Assembly (NCBI GenBank): GCA_001931905.2
Contig: MSJI02000820.1
Span: 1-64,000 of the forward strand
DNA from: Cladosporium sp. IMV 00045
Lineage: Eukaryota; Ascomycota; Dothideomycetes; Cladosporiales; Cladosporiaceae
Direction of reading: 5' to 3'
DNA length: 64,000 bases
Both the position numbers and the translations under genes were made by a program. The notes beneath the pieces were generated by a model. The model was not told the DNA's origin and made no database searches. It saw only the letters and a program-made list of their open reading frames with translations. Below, one piece after another: positions 33,765 through 43,948 of this stretch (position 1 is the stretch's first letter; each line of letters starts with the position of its first letter).

Positions 33765-34424
33765 AGTGAGGTGAGGTCTTGATGTAGCTCAAGTATATAG
33801 CAGCGACAGGCAATCCGACAAGGTTTCAGCGAACAACTCCTTCCGACTTCTTCTCGATCCGAGTAGGCAGCAATGTCGCAGTTGTTACACAAGAAGAAGT
33901 TGATGGTGAGCTGAGGAAGTCGATGATTGAGCGAGCTGAGGTACCGGGGTACAGTGAGATCAGCCTTCGCGAAGGATTCGAGCTACCAACGAAGGAATTG
34001 TTGAACGCAGTCACAGCCACAGAATCTCCGTGAATATCCATCGTGGAAATATTTGTCGTTCGCAATCGGATGTCATCGCGTGTTCGCGTTGTGGCATAAG
34101 GCAACAGCTGAGTGCGTGGCTGAAGAACACAATAGGTAGAGTCGTATATTTGATGCAGAGGTTATATTGCTGCGGAATCGAAACTTGCTCATTTTAGAGC
34201 ATCTTGGACTATGGATGGTGCCTGATCCTCGGATTTCCACACAAGGTGCGGCGACATCTGTGCCGTAACGCTAGAATCGCTTAACTTACTAATCCGTAGA
34301 TGTCTCGATTTTGGAGACTCAATGGAGTCTCCGGGACCCTATAAATGACCAGGGACGCTACGTCAAAACTGCACAAGATCTCGTGGAAGAAATCATCAAC
34401 AGATTCGAAGCTGATACAGCAAAC
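33765..34424. promoter_or_regulatory. Divergent promoter factor 1 / DJ-1 (copy B)
   Basis: 660 bp, largely conserved with copy A. Carries the same 12-bp palindrome. Confidence 0.5.
33964..33975. promoter_or_regulatory. Conserved 12-bp palindrome CCTTCGCGAAGG (copy B)
   Basis: Unchanged counterpart of 21763-21774 inside a promoter where neighbouring bases differ between copies. Confidence 0.35.
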
Positions 34425-34544
34425 ATGCGTCTCGAAATCATTCTCTCGTATTGCTTAGCAAGCTTGTTCATACCGTTGAGCACTGTCGCTGCCCAATCTT
34501 ACAACACCACGTACACCGGCTATCCTCCCGAATACTGGAAGTGA
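34425..34544 (+). other. Disconnected signal-peptide exon of DJ-1 gene (copy B)
   Basis: Encodes the same secretory leader as copy A (MRLEIILSYCLASLFIPLST...), but the splice donor has changed from ACT|GTGAGT to ACTGGAAGTG. The next GT (AA|GTGATG) is in the wrong phase for the conserved acceptor, and read-through meets TGA at 34542. As written, the leader can no longer be joined in frame to the enzyme body. Confidence 0.65.
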
Positions 34545-34563
34545 TGCGTCTTATAATGACAAA

Positions 34564-35357
34564 ATGATAGAAGCTAACTTTACCAATGTAGGCGTCGGAA
34601 AGACTCGACCTGCCAATGCAAAGCCTCCGCCGAACAAATGGGGGTTTATCCTGTTCCAAGCCTACGAGCCGCTCGACATCTTTGGACCTTATGAAGCCCT
34701 CTTCACTCTGGCGCGCAGGCAGAAGATCGACATCGCGTGGCTGGCCGAAACTCTCAAGCCAGTGACGACGGGTCCTCAAATGCCGGCAATGAACCCAATG
34801 AACTCAGCTGCTTTCATTTCTGTCCCACCAACCCATACCTTCGCTACCGCACCCTCTGACATCGAAGTCCTCCTCGTGCCAGGTGGTCTTGGCGCGCGCG
34901 CTCCCAACATCAACGGTACTCTTGACTACATTGTCAAGAGCTTTCCAAAGCTCAAATACCTGATCACCGTCTGCACTGGGAGTATGGTGGTGGCGAGGAC
35001 CGGGTTGCTTTTGGGGAAACGCGTGACGACGAACAAGGCTGCCTGGAAAGATGTCGTTGCTACGGATCCAACCGCGCACTGGATCCCTCATGCACGATGG
35101 GCTGTGGATGGCAAGATCTGGTCGTCAAGTGGTGTCTCGGCGGGGATCGATGTCACTTTGGCGTGGATCAGCTGTCATTATGGTGAAGATGTTGCGGCTG
35201 AGGTTACGAAGTGAGTATCGATTTTATGGCGATTTTTTCGGCAATCGACTGGGATACTGATGATTGTCCCAGATTTATGGAATATGACAGGCACACCGAC
35301 TCTTATTGGGACCCATTTGCTGAGATCTGGAACGTGACCGTACCTTCAGGAGCATGA
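34564..35357 (+). CDS. DJ-1/PfpI-family protein lacking its signal peptide (copy B)
   Basis: The enzyme body is intact: exon 34564-35210, 62-bp intron, exon 35273-35357. It has GPYEALFTL, EVLLVPGGLGAR and the Cys elbow ITVCTGSMVVARTGLL. An ATG in what used to be intron 1 (34564) is in frame and would give a 243-residue protein starting MIEANFTNVGVGKTRP, without a secretory leader and so cytosolic. Use of this start is inferred. The alternative is that the copy is silent. The copy A protein is 270 residues and secreted. Confidence 0.55.
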
Positions 35358-35394
35358 GATGATTGGGCTTGGCAGCTGCTGCAGCTGAGAAGGA

Positions 35395-35417
35395 ATACTT
35401 GCTCACTGAGCAAGTAT
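35395..35417. promoter_or_regulatory. Palindromic copper-response-like element upstream of CTR (copy B)
   Basis: Same perfect palindrome as 23220-23242 (arms ATACTTGCTCA / TGAGCAAGTAT), ~190 bp before the CTR start. It is preserved although the surrounding intergenic bases differ between copies. Confidence 0.6.
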
Positions 35418-35606
35418 CCGGAACGAGTATCTAAGGAAGCGAGATCAGTTTGAGAACGTTTTCTTTGTTTGCTTCAATTCATGTGGCGAACACAAAATTC
35501 TTATTATATCACTTCCAGTCAGCTTTGACTTCTTCCTTTCGAACACTTCTGTTGCTCAAGTTCGCGATACGTACCATTCGACTGACATCTCGAAGCGCCT
35601 GTTACA

Positions 35607-36405
35607 ATGGATATGTCGGGAATGTCCAGCTCCATGACCATGGACATGGCCACTGCGACGAGCTCTGGACACGAAGCAATGTCAACCGCAGCAGACCACG
35701 AAATGGAAGGCATGGATATGATGGGAGGTTGCAAAATCTCAGTAGGTACCTGCCTTTGTTTGCCGAAAGAGACCATGCTCACGAAGATTTCTCTCAGATG
35801 TTGTGGAACTGGAACACCATCGATGCATGTAAGTTGTGCAGTTTGCCATCGTGCAAAGAACGACTACTGACCTCGACCTAGGCTTCATTTCCGAAAGCTG
35901 GCACATCACAAGCAAAGGCATGTTCGCCGGATCGTGCATCGGCGTCCTTCTTCTCGTGATGGCACTCGAAGCGCTCCGCCGCGCATCGCGCGAGTATGAT
36001 CTCTTCATCATGCGCTCCTATCAGAAATCCGCGGCGGGTTTCTCACCAAGCAACAATCCCACCACGGGAGAAGGCGCCAGCAGTCCGAACAAGTCTTCTG
36101 CCGCCCAAGCAACGACACCACTGCTCCAAAGCCAACAGACCTTCACTCCCGCTGTCTTCCAGCAATTGGTCAGGGCTTTCCTCCACATGGCACAGTTCGC
36201 TGTCGCTTACATCGTCATGCTTCTGGCAATGTACTACAACGGGTATTTCATCGTCTGCATTTTCATCGGTGCCTTTGTGGGAGCATTCATCTTCAGCTGG
36301 CACAGCATGGCGTTGCCGTGAGTATCGTCCCTTCTCAGTGCTACGACCTTATCACTAATAACCAACAGCGGAGACCAACGCTCGGTCACGTACTGTTGCG
36401 GTTGA
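35607..36405 (+). CDS. Ctr-family copper transporter (copy B)
   Basis: 212 residues; exons 35607-35741, 35798-35828, 35882-36317 and 36369-36405 with introns of 56, 53 and 51 bp. The Met-rich N-terminus, three membrane segments, M-x3-M (MLLAMYYNGY), GAFVGAF and the CCG tail are all kept. Very few replacements relative to copy A (for example AVFQQ for TVFQQ, FIVCIF for FIICIF). Looks functional. Confidence 0.9.
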
Positions 36406-36611
36406 TGACTTCAACAGTGCGGCCAAAGATGCCTGAAAGTCGAGGTGATTGGCCAGTGATGAATTCTAGTTTCTGTCTCCGACCATGCGAGGGGTGTGAA
36501 GTGCCGGGCATGCGCACAACAAAAGTGTCTTCTGTTGAAAAGCCGACCAGTATCGAGTCAAATAACAGGGATGGCCGACTCAGAGGTGGATTTCGAAGCT
36601 GATCGTGTGGT

Positions 36612-37974
36612 TTAAGAAGCAGAGAATAGCCTGTGTCCTGATAATATCTTAATAACGAGTACCAAGACACCTGCAGAGAGTGTGAGAGAGCCCGTCAAGA
36701 CCGAAACTTGTTCAAACCCATGATAATTCGAATAAAGTGCTCCCGATATGGGCGGTCCGAGCAAGACGCCAATTGACGCAGTCGTCAAGCCCATGCCGAT
36801 GTACGTGCCGTAATCCTTCGGGTCACGTGCGCTTCCAGTAAATGCCACTGACATTCCAGATGTCAGAGCTCCAGAGGTGAAACCGTAGATGGAAGACCAA
36901 GTGATGATCGCAGCATTGGAGTGAGATAAAGGCCAGCAGAAGACAATGACCCCACTGCTCATGCAAGCGTAGAGTAGAACGTTGAAACGGCCGATTCGCC
37001 TTGATAACAAGGCTGGAATAACGCGGCCGGGAAACGAGGCCGCGTTGATGATGGGGACTAGATAGGCGGCCATCCTCTCACTCATAACCCTCTGCAAAGC
37101 ATAGGTGGGAACGAAGAAGGGCTGAAACTGGGCGAGAAATAGCACAAATGCAGCAGAGCACATAAGTACGTACGGCGTGTCTCGGAACGCTTCGACTTTC
37201 AAGAAACGAGTGTTGCGCGGTGGCAGGCGTGGTTTGATTGCGACACACGCAAAGGCTAGTAATCCCAGTGCCATGAATGCGCTGGTTCGCACTGCCCAGC
37301 CATATCCAAAACGTTGGTTGCGGATGAGATCCGCGAGGACGATGGGAAAGATGACACCTCCGATCGAAGATCCTGCTACGGCAAGGCCCATGGCGATGTC
37401 GCGCTTCTCATAGAAATATTGTGGCGTCACGGCCATGGCAGGGGTCAGAAGCATGCCGCTTGCGATCCCAGTGAGGACGCCCTGGATAAGTAGGAAGTGC
37501 CACAGTCTGCTGCAGATGCTCGTGAGCATCAACCCCAGTGAGTAGAATGCCGCAGACGGGTATATTACCCGCGAACCATAGCGGTCAAACATGGGTCCAC
37601 CGATAGCACCACAGGCTAAGATGAAGAAGGTTTGCAACGACCCAATCCACGCAATTGCTGAGGGGCTGCTTGAAGAAAGCTGGTGGCTTTGGTAATATGC
37701 TTGGAATATGCTGCGGCACTCATTGGCATCCTTCTCGAAGTACCATAAGTCGGCTGGTCGCCGTGCTTTTTACTCACCCGAAAGAATTTACGAATCCGAG
37801 GGTAGCACAAAGAACGCATGCATTACCGATCGCAACAATCCACGCCCTGGTTCCTCCTTCTGGGAAAATTTCTTCCAAGTCGTAAGTTGACGAATTTGCA
37901 TGAGGCGAGAGTGAGACAGACTCTACAGGCGAGCTTACTGTCGTTGCTGGCACATGTGGCGATGATGAAGACAT
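36612..37974 (-). CDS. MFS transporter, monocarboxylate-permease type (copy B, intact)
   Basis: 431-residue major-facilitator protein with about 12 membrane segments. Exons are 37778-37974 and 36612-37710; the 67-bp intron joins GFVNSFG-IFQAYYQSHQL in frame. A short Ser-rich cytosolic start precedes EGGTRAWIVAIGNACVLCATLGFVNSF, typical of the fungal MCH-like group (D/E-GG-x-x-AW motif). Further marks are GPMFDRYGSR after segment 2 and LLGPPISGALYSNYHGFE late in the protein. Yeast members do not all carry monocarboxylates, so the substrate is open. Divergent to factor 2. Confidence 0.88.
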
Positions 37975-38541
37975 CCCTAGAGAGCACTGTCAACCTGAGG
38001 ACCTGTTGGATTTGCCTACCTGGTAAAGACATTGGAGCAGGATTAAATTGTCCAGGGAAAGGAAACGCATAAAGAAGCACTGGTCAATAGCGTGCTACTG
38101 TGTGATAGCACCACCTTCCGTCTTTGACTCCATTACCGGCGAGGCGACGTGCGAGTCAATGCAGTCACAACGAACGCATCAGTGAACGTGTTTGAAGGAA
38201 AGTATCATTCTTCGCTCACAGTTGAAGCAGTGTGAACGAGCCTGGGAGTTGCACGGATTTCAAGCCCCCTGGTGACCGCGTTATCTCCGATCTGCGGCTG
38301 GCGATATCGGGTTTAGCGTCATCCTTCGACTTCCAGGCATACTCCAACACGTATCTACTCGCCTCCTAACAATCTCTGAGAGGACTAAAGTCTCCTGAAA
38401 GCAATTACGAGCAAAGCAAGACACTCACAAAAACATCGTCGGAGTGGATCAAATTTTCCAATATCACCGAGCTGTAGAGGTCTTCCTGCCGCGAACCATC
38501 ACCGATCACATAACCGGTAACTCCGGGCCACCACGGCCGAG
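37975..38541. promoter_or_regulatory. Divergent promoter MFS / factor 2 (copy B)
   Basis: 567 bp, nearly identical to 25811-26380. The repeat extends through it. Confidence 0.5.
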
Positions 38542-41136
38542 ATGGCCGACAGAGAGCAGCATGGCCTCGATCTCTTGTCGTCAGCAACAGCATACGTGCA
38601 AAACGATCTGATAAGACCCCCAAACATGGATCCTGAAGAGCCGCCACGTCCGCGGAAACGACGTCGCGCAGCCCTATCGTGTGAACAATGCCGACAGAGG
38701 AAGCTCAAGTAAGTCTTGGAACGGCGATGTGCTCTCACTGGCCTTTTTGTACTGATTCCTCCTAGATGTGATCGTAACGATCCATGCGGTGCCTGTGTCA
38801 AGTCACGCCTCCCGTCATGTGTCTACAAAGACAACAACGCACTCAGTGCTTTACCAGCCGTAAGTGGAGCTTATTTCGTTGTGAAGCCTCGGTTATGTGG
38901 ACCATGTGGACAACAGGCTCCACCAATGTCGGCAACGCCCAAATATACATGATCAACGTGCATTTTGGGTAGTTCCTGATATGTGTCGAGCACGGTGGGC
39001 TCGATGGTTGCACGGTCCCAACACAGTAAATCTCATCGAACATATGCCATGCCCTCGTTGCGGATGATGCCGCTAGAAACAATGGCTGTGTTTCTGCTGA
39101 TATTGAATTAAACTAAAGCACTAGCATGAACATTTTTGCTGACTCTATCCCAGGCGTCAAAACAATCGCAACAGCAGCCTCAATCACTTCTGGGCGCATC
39201 GGATCATTCTCATGCGGCATCAACCCTGTCCAAATTTCCACCATCCCCTGCAATCACACAATCTCCAAACAGTCGACCAAGCGAGTCTCAGCATCCAACA
39301 TCACACTCTGTCCAGGACAAACCCCAACAAACAGCTCAGACGGACTTTCAGACTGAGCACTTAAAGTCGGAGCCACTGCGAGGCATACGTGGAGTCTTCG
39401 CCAAAAGACAGCTTTACGGTGAAAGCCACTGGATGAGCTATCTGACAAAATCTTCGATTGCAATTGAAGGCATTAAAGACATTGCTCAAGAAGGATTCAC
39501 CGATGGCTTTGGTCTCTTGGGGAAATGCAAGACGCTGGCGAGAGAAGTCAAGGCTCAAGAGCGGCCTGATGAAGACAAGTTGAGACAAGGTGACAGCCTT
39601 CTACCAAGTCGTGTCGTGGCAGACATGCTTGTTGAGGCCTATCTTCGAACAGTCGAGACGGTGTACCACATTCTGGATGTCCAGCAATTCAAGGAACTGT
39701 ACGAGCAATACTGGCACAGCCCTGACAATGTCCCGCGTGGGTTTCATTCCAGCATGATTCTGGTCTTTGCGGTAGGTGCTGCTATCTGCCAGAACCATGG
39801 CGTGAGCCGCAAGAACATCACGCACTGGATATTCCTGGCTTTGCAGTGGCTGAGTCATCCTCGAGATAAGCTGAAGATGGATCTATGGAGTCTTCGAACA
39901 CATTGCTTGTTGCTACTGGCTCGCCAAGCGAACGGTATCGACGGCAAAATGACATCGCTGTCTGCGAGTTCTTGCGTGGTGACAGCGATGCACATGGGTC
40001 TCCATATTGACCCTGTGCATTTTTCAGAATCGCAAGTCCCGCGAAACGAGCATGAAATTAGACGACGCCTTTGGGCTGCAGTGCTGGAGCTAGAATTGCA
40101 AGCAAATATGGATGCTGGAGGAAGGCCGCTCGTGAGAGAAGATGACTGGGATTGTGGGCCTCCGAACAACATCGATGACAATGGGACCGTCACAACTGCC
40201 ACCCGAACCCAACCCCTGCCGATTGAGAGATACACACAATCTTCCATGCAAATTCTGCTCGCAAGGTCGATACCTGTAAGGTTGAAAATCGTGCGATTTG
40301 TCAATGACTTCCGCCCGAATCTTCGTTACCAAGACGCCCTCGCTTTGAGCAAAGAACTTGTGGAGGAAATGCGTAAGAGTAGCGCCTTGATTGAGATCTG
40401 GCGCAAAGCAAATGCCCCAATTACTCAATTCCAGGTTGAGCTCTTTCACCTCTACATGCATCGCTTTCTGCTGGCCCTCCATTATACTTACGGCCTCAAG
40501 GCAAAAGACGAACCTCTCTTCTATTACTCCCGCAAACTCTGTCTAGACTCCGCGCTGGCTGTACTCACACCACCCGCGGACCAAAGGGATGCCGACTTCT
40601 ACCAACTCGTCCTCCATGGCCGTAGCGTCTATCAAGATGTCTACTCCGGCGCCGGGAACTTTCTCACCGAGTACATCTACGCTGAAAGCGCAAATGCGCC
40701 ACTTCTACTCCCATCAGGCAGCGCTTCTCCGCATGACAGCCTCATCTCAGCAATCGAGAGTCATCTACCACTCACTCTCGCCCGCATCGAATCCTGCCAG
40801 ACAAACGTGAAAAGCCACATGCTCTTCTGCTGTCTGCTCGCCTTCGCCAAAGCCGTTGATACCGGAGCGGATGTCTCGCGAGCTTTGCGCAGCGCTATTG
40901 AAAACTCTCTGCAAGAGGCTTATAGTGTCTTGCGGGCGAGGTTTGAGGGTCCGTCGCCGACAGTGGGTACGGGCGAGGACATGCCGTTTGCCCAGGATGT
41001 TTCGCTAGAGAATTGGTTTAGTTGGATGCAAGGTGATTATGTCTTTGGATCAGTGGAGGGAGATGCTTGGATGAATGGTTTGGATTGGGGTGTTGGCGAT
41101 GGGTCCGCGATGGCAGGTGGTGGAGCTGGGATCTGA
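38542..41136 (+). CDS. Zn2Cys6 transcription factor 2 (complete copy)
   Basis: 747-residue zinc-cluster regulator. Exons: 38542-38708, 38766-38859 and 39154-41136; introns are 57 and 294 bp. Intron 1 splits the cluster CEQCRQRKLKCDRNDPCG... The unusually long second intron precedes a Gln/Ser/Pro-rich linker (ASKQSQQQPQSLLGASDHSH). The fungal-specific domain (Fungal_trans type) spans roughly residues 230-560: LVEAYLRTVETVYHILDVQQF, MALHYTYG-like helices and RRRLWAAVLELELQANMDAGG. The C-terminus is acidic/aromatic (LENWFSWMQGDYVFGSVEG), a likely activation region. The right end of the repeat (39862) lies inside this gene. Divergent MFS neighbour is a plausible target. Confidence 0.9.
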
Positions 41137-41784
41137 GGTTCAAACGATGTAATAATTTGGGGGGAGACGTGTTTTGATGTCTCGAAGATAATATATCACT
41201 CGATTGTAAGACTATGAGAAATGGAATCACGCAGCTCAGCTGATGAAAGAAGTACGGTTTTCTGGAATCGCTAGCTAAACTTGCTGTTTTGAACCTTCTG
41301 TGCTTTGTCCATGTTTTTTTCGAAGGAGCTTCGTGAAATGATGTACTGGATGTAGTGGGTGTTCTGTGTGCTGTGTGCTGTGTGCTGTTATTGTTCTGTA
41401 ATGGGTGAGTTTTTTGAGCGCTGTGGGTTTTGATGTATGCTGTATGGGGTGTTTCGATTGGGTAAATCCAGATGGGAACCGAGCCAGGTCTTTCCGGTTC
41501 AGCAGTCACATTTTTGGACTTGTGATGAGTCCCATCTACCATGTTGCCAACGGGAGGCAGCCTCTCGCAATTGTCGATCGTAGATCGAGGTTGCTTGCAA
41601 TGATGAATCCGCGTCTTTTCTTTTGAGTAACCGGAACGACTCCTGGGTGAAAGATATTCTGGTCACCGAGAGACCAAGCAAAGATGTTTGGGATTCAATT
41701 GTGCTGATACAGTTGTTCGTGCTTCAAGAGCTGACTTGAAACACTTCTAACTGTGATGAGCTCCCAACGAGACAGTTGCGTGAG
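41137..41784. other. Convergent intergenic region
   Basis: 648 bp between convergent genes. Holds a tiny TGTGTGCT-type repeat (about three units near 41365-41390). No gene recognised. Confidence 0.5.
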
Positions 41785-43467
41785 TTATTCAGATCTCGTA
41801 AACAAGCCCTTGTCGATCAAAGTGTCACGAGCTTTCTGAAGAGTGTTTATGTGATGCTTGTGCTTTGCATTGTCGGGGTAGCGGCTGTCGTTTTCTGGCA
41901 AACGCTGGTGCCATTCGTAGACCTTTTCCCGGCCGGAAATGCATACATTGAGCGATTCGGCGACATTCTTGGGGACACTTACACGCAACGATTTGGTGAG
42001 CACCAGGTACGATTCAGAGAAGATGTATGGAACTGCAATGGCTGGCTTGTTGCGTGGCTCGTGGGGGTCGTATCGGATTTTGACATTCCAAATGGACGTG
42101 CCCATACCGACTGACAACTTCGTCACTCGGCCAGTTTCGTCTTGCTCGCCTTTTTGAAAACCAGCCTCGTTGAGCAGCCATTTCAGAAAGGTCTGTCCCG
42201 CTTCCTGGTAGGTGCCGACAAGCTCTCCTAGCTCCGAAGGGAGTGTCGCTCCCAGAGCAAGCGGACTCGAGGCAGAAACGAATGTGTCGTCGTTCGGCTT
42301 AGGCGTCTTCGGCAAAGTCGAAGCATTGTCGCTATGAGCCGCCATGGTAGTGGACGACACGATCTTCGTTCGCTCGAGTACAGAGCGCTCAACAAGGGCT
42401 TGCTGGGCCTTCTTGAGAACATCTGTGGGAATCAGATTGGCGTAGTTGTTCTCTTGGGCCATTTTCACTACCTGAGCATCGTCAAACACTGGTGGTCTCG
42501 CTTTGAAGGATGCAATAGCAGTCTCGATTTCGGCCTTGCAAACCGGACCCTTCATGGCGAAGTCGTACTCTGACAGAAAGCATACAATGTCATCCCTGCT
42601 ATCGAGTGTCCGCCCTCCAGGATGCTGGCCGCCGTTGACTTGTTCGCGAGACCGCAGCCAGCCAGGGCTAGATGCATGGTCTATTGCCATGGTGATGGCG
42701 GCTTGGAAGCTAGCTAAAGACCTCCGCGGACGCGGGCCACTTCTCGGCGGTGGGCATTCGACTCTTTCCCAGACTTCTTCAATTGTCGGGAGATCAGGCG
42801 CCATTGCGATGACGGATGGCTGCCTGTTTGTCCAGGGATTGTACAACTTGCAGATGTTTCGAAAAAGGCAAACCCAGTTCATGACACGAACGTCCATAAT
42901 TTCGATGATGTGAAGGCTTTGTATCAGTCAGCAACGCTCTCTCGTGTCGGTTTGGTCCTTGTTATATCGCGTACTGTCGGGACGGGTCAAACCCCAAGGC
43001 CCTCATGTTTTCGAGCGCCTTCTGCTTGTCGTTCAAAAGCAGCAGAATGCTCTTTCTGTCTCCGCAAGTCTTGTGTTCAGTGTGCTTGTTGTAGTTACCG
43101 TCCCTTGAGTTCACTTGGTCGCCGCTATGATCAAAGCATCGGGGCTCAAATATTCTGGCAAGGCGATGGCGTATTTTGCCCAACGTTGCCTCGGATAGTA
43201 GCTTGTCGCCGTGTTGGGGTTTCCATGCGATACTCGCTTCTCTAGCATGCGATCTGATCTTGCTCACTAACTCTTTCGGTGGAACAGCTTTGAGGGTCAG
43301 CACATCAATTTTGTGCCATTCTAGTACCACTCTGGTGGGCAGCTTCCCGTGGCGTTCGACCTCTAGGTCAACACTGACGATTCGAACGTCGGCACTACGA
43401 CCCGGCCCAATGGGCTTGTCAATGTCAAGCCTTTCGAGGTCATCCCCATAATGAAGATTTCTGATAT
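41785..43467 (-). CDS. Unrecognised multi-exon protein, 5' end unresolved
   Basis: Exon 41785-42916 and exon 42975-~43467 are joined by a 58-bp intron (GTACGC..CTGACTG..AAAG) giving LGFDPSRQ-HLHIIEIMDVRVMNWVCLFRNICKLYNPWT in frame. The upstream part reads LHYGDDLERLDIDKPIGPGR then EVERHGKLPTRVVLEWHKIDV. An acceptor CAG at 43468-43470 probably marks the start of this exon; I could not find the first exon with confidence. No signal peptide or obvious catalytic motif. The coherent ~530 residues over two exons argue for a real gene. I do not recognise the family. Confidence 0.6.
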
Positions 43468-43948
43468 CTGCTCAAAGTCAGTCGATCTCATCAATTGTAG
43501 ACAGCGCCCTTGTGCGTCGCAGGTTGTTTTCACGATAGAAATCCAGGCCAAGCAAGGCAGACTTGCAGGGCTAGCTCACATGTAGACCCACCTTAGGGCC
43601 CGTGCCGTGTAAGTGAGGTGTGCTTTAGAGCTGACGTGCATATGATACAAATCGATTCCTCAGTGAGATAGAAACCGAAAGTATGCCTTGGTATGTACGA
43701 ATTTCCTTGTCGAGACCGAGGATCTTCTTTTAAAAAGCCAGAAGGTAAGAATGAAACGAGAGTTCCTCGACGAAGGAGCAGCGTCAACTACAAAGGTTAT
43801 CTGGCTTCCAAAACTTGTGTACCCATTCAAGTAATCAACAACTATTTAGCAGATCAAAACTTACAAGCCATGTTCATGAACACCAAATCAACTGATTGTC
43901 TTCGTAATTCCGCCCTCATTCGCCTTTTCTTACAGTGCCTGTGAAGGC
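43468..43948. other. Intergenic, may hold 5' exon of neighbour
   Basis: 481 bp containing the 3' UTR of the PSD gene and possibly the missing first exon of the 41785-43467 gene. A minus-strand ATG near 43632 (MHVSSKAHLTYTARAL, donor GTGGGT) is a candidate, but the phase does not fit simply. Confidence 0.35.

Larger units (their letters stand above)
27702..39862 (+). repeat. 12-kb direct repeat, copy B
   Basis: Second copy of 15707-27681, same order and strand. Unique sequence resumes at about 39863 inside factor 2. It is ~190 bp longer because of small indels and the diverged block before the NmrA-like gene. Confidence 0.9.
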
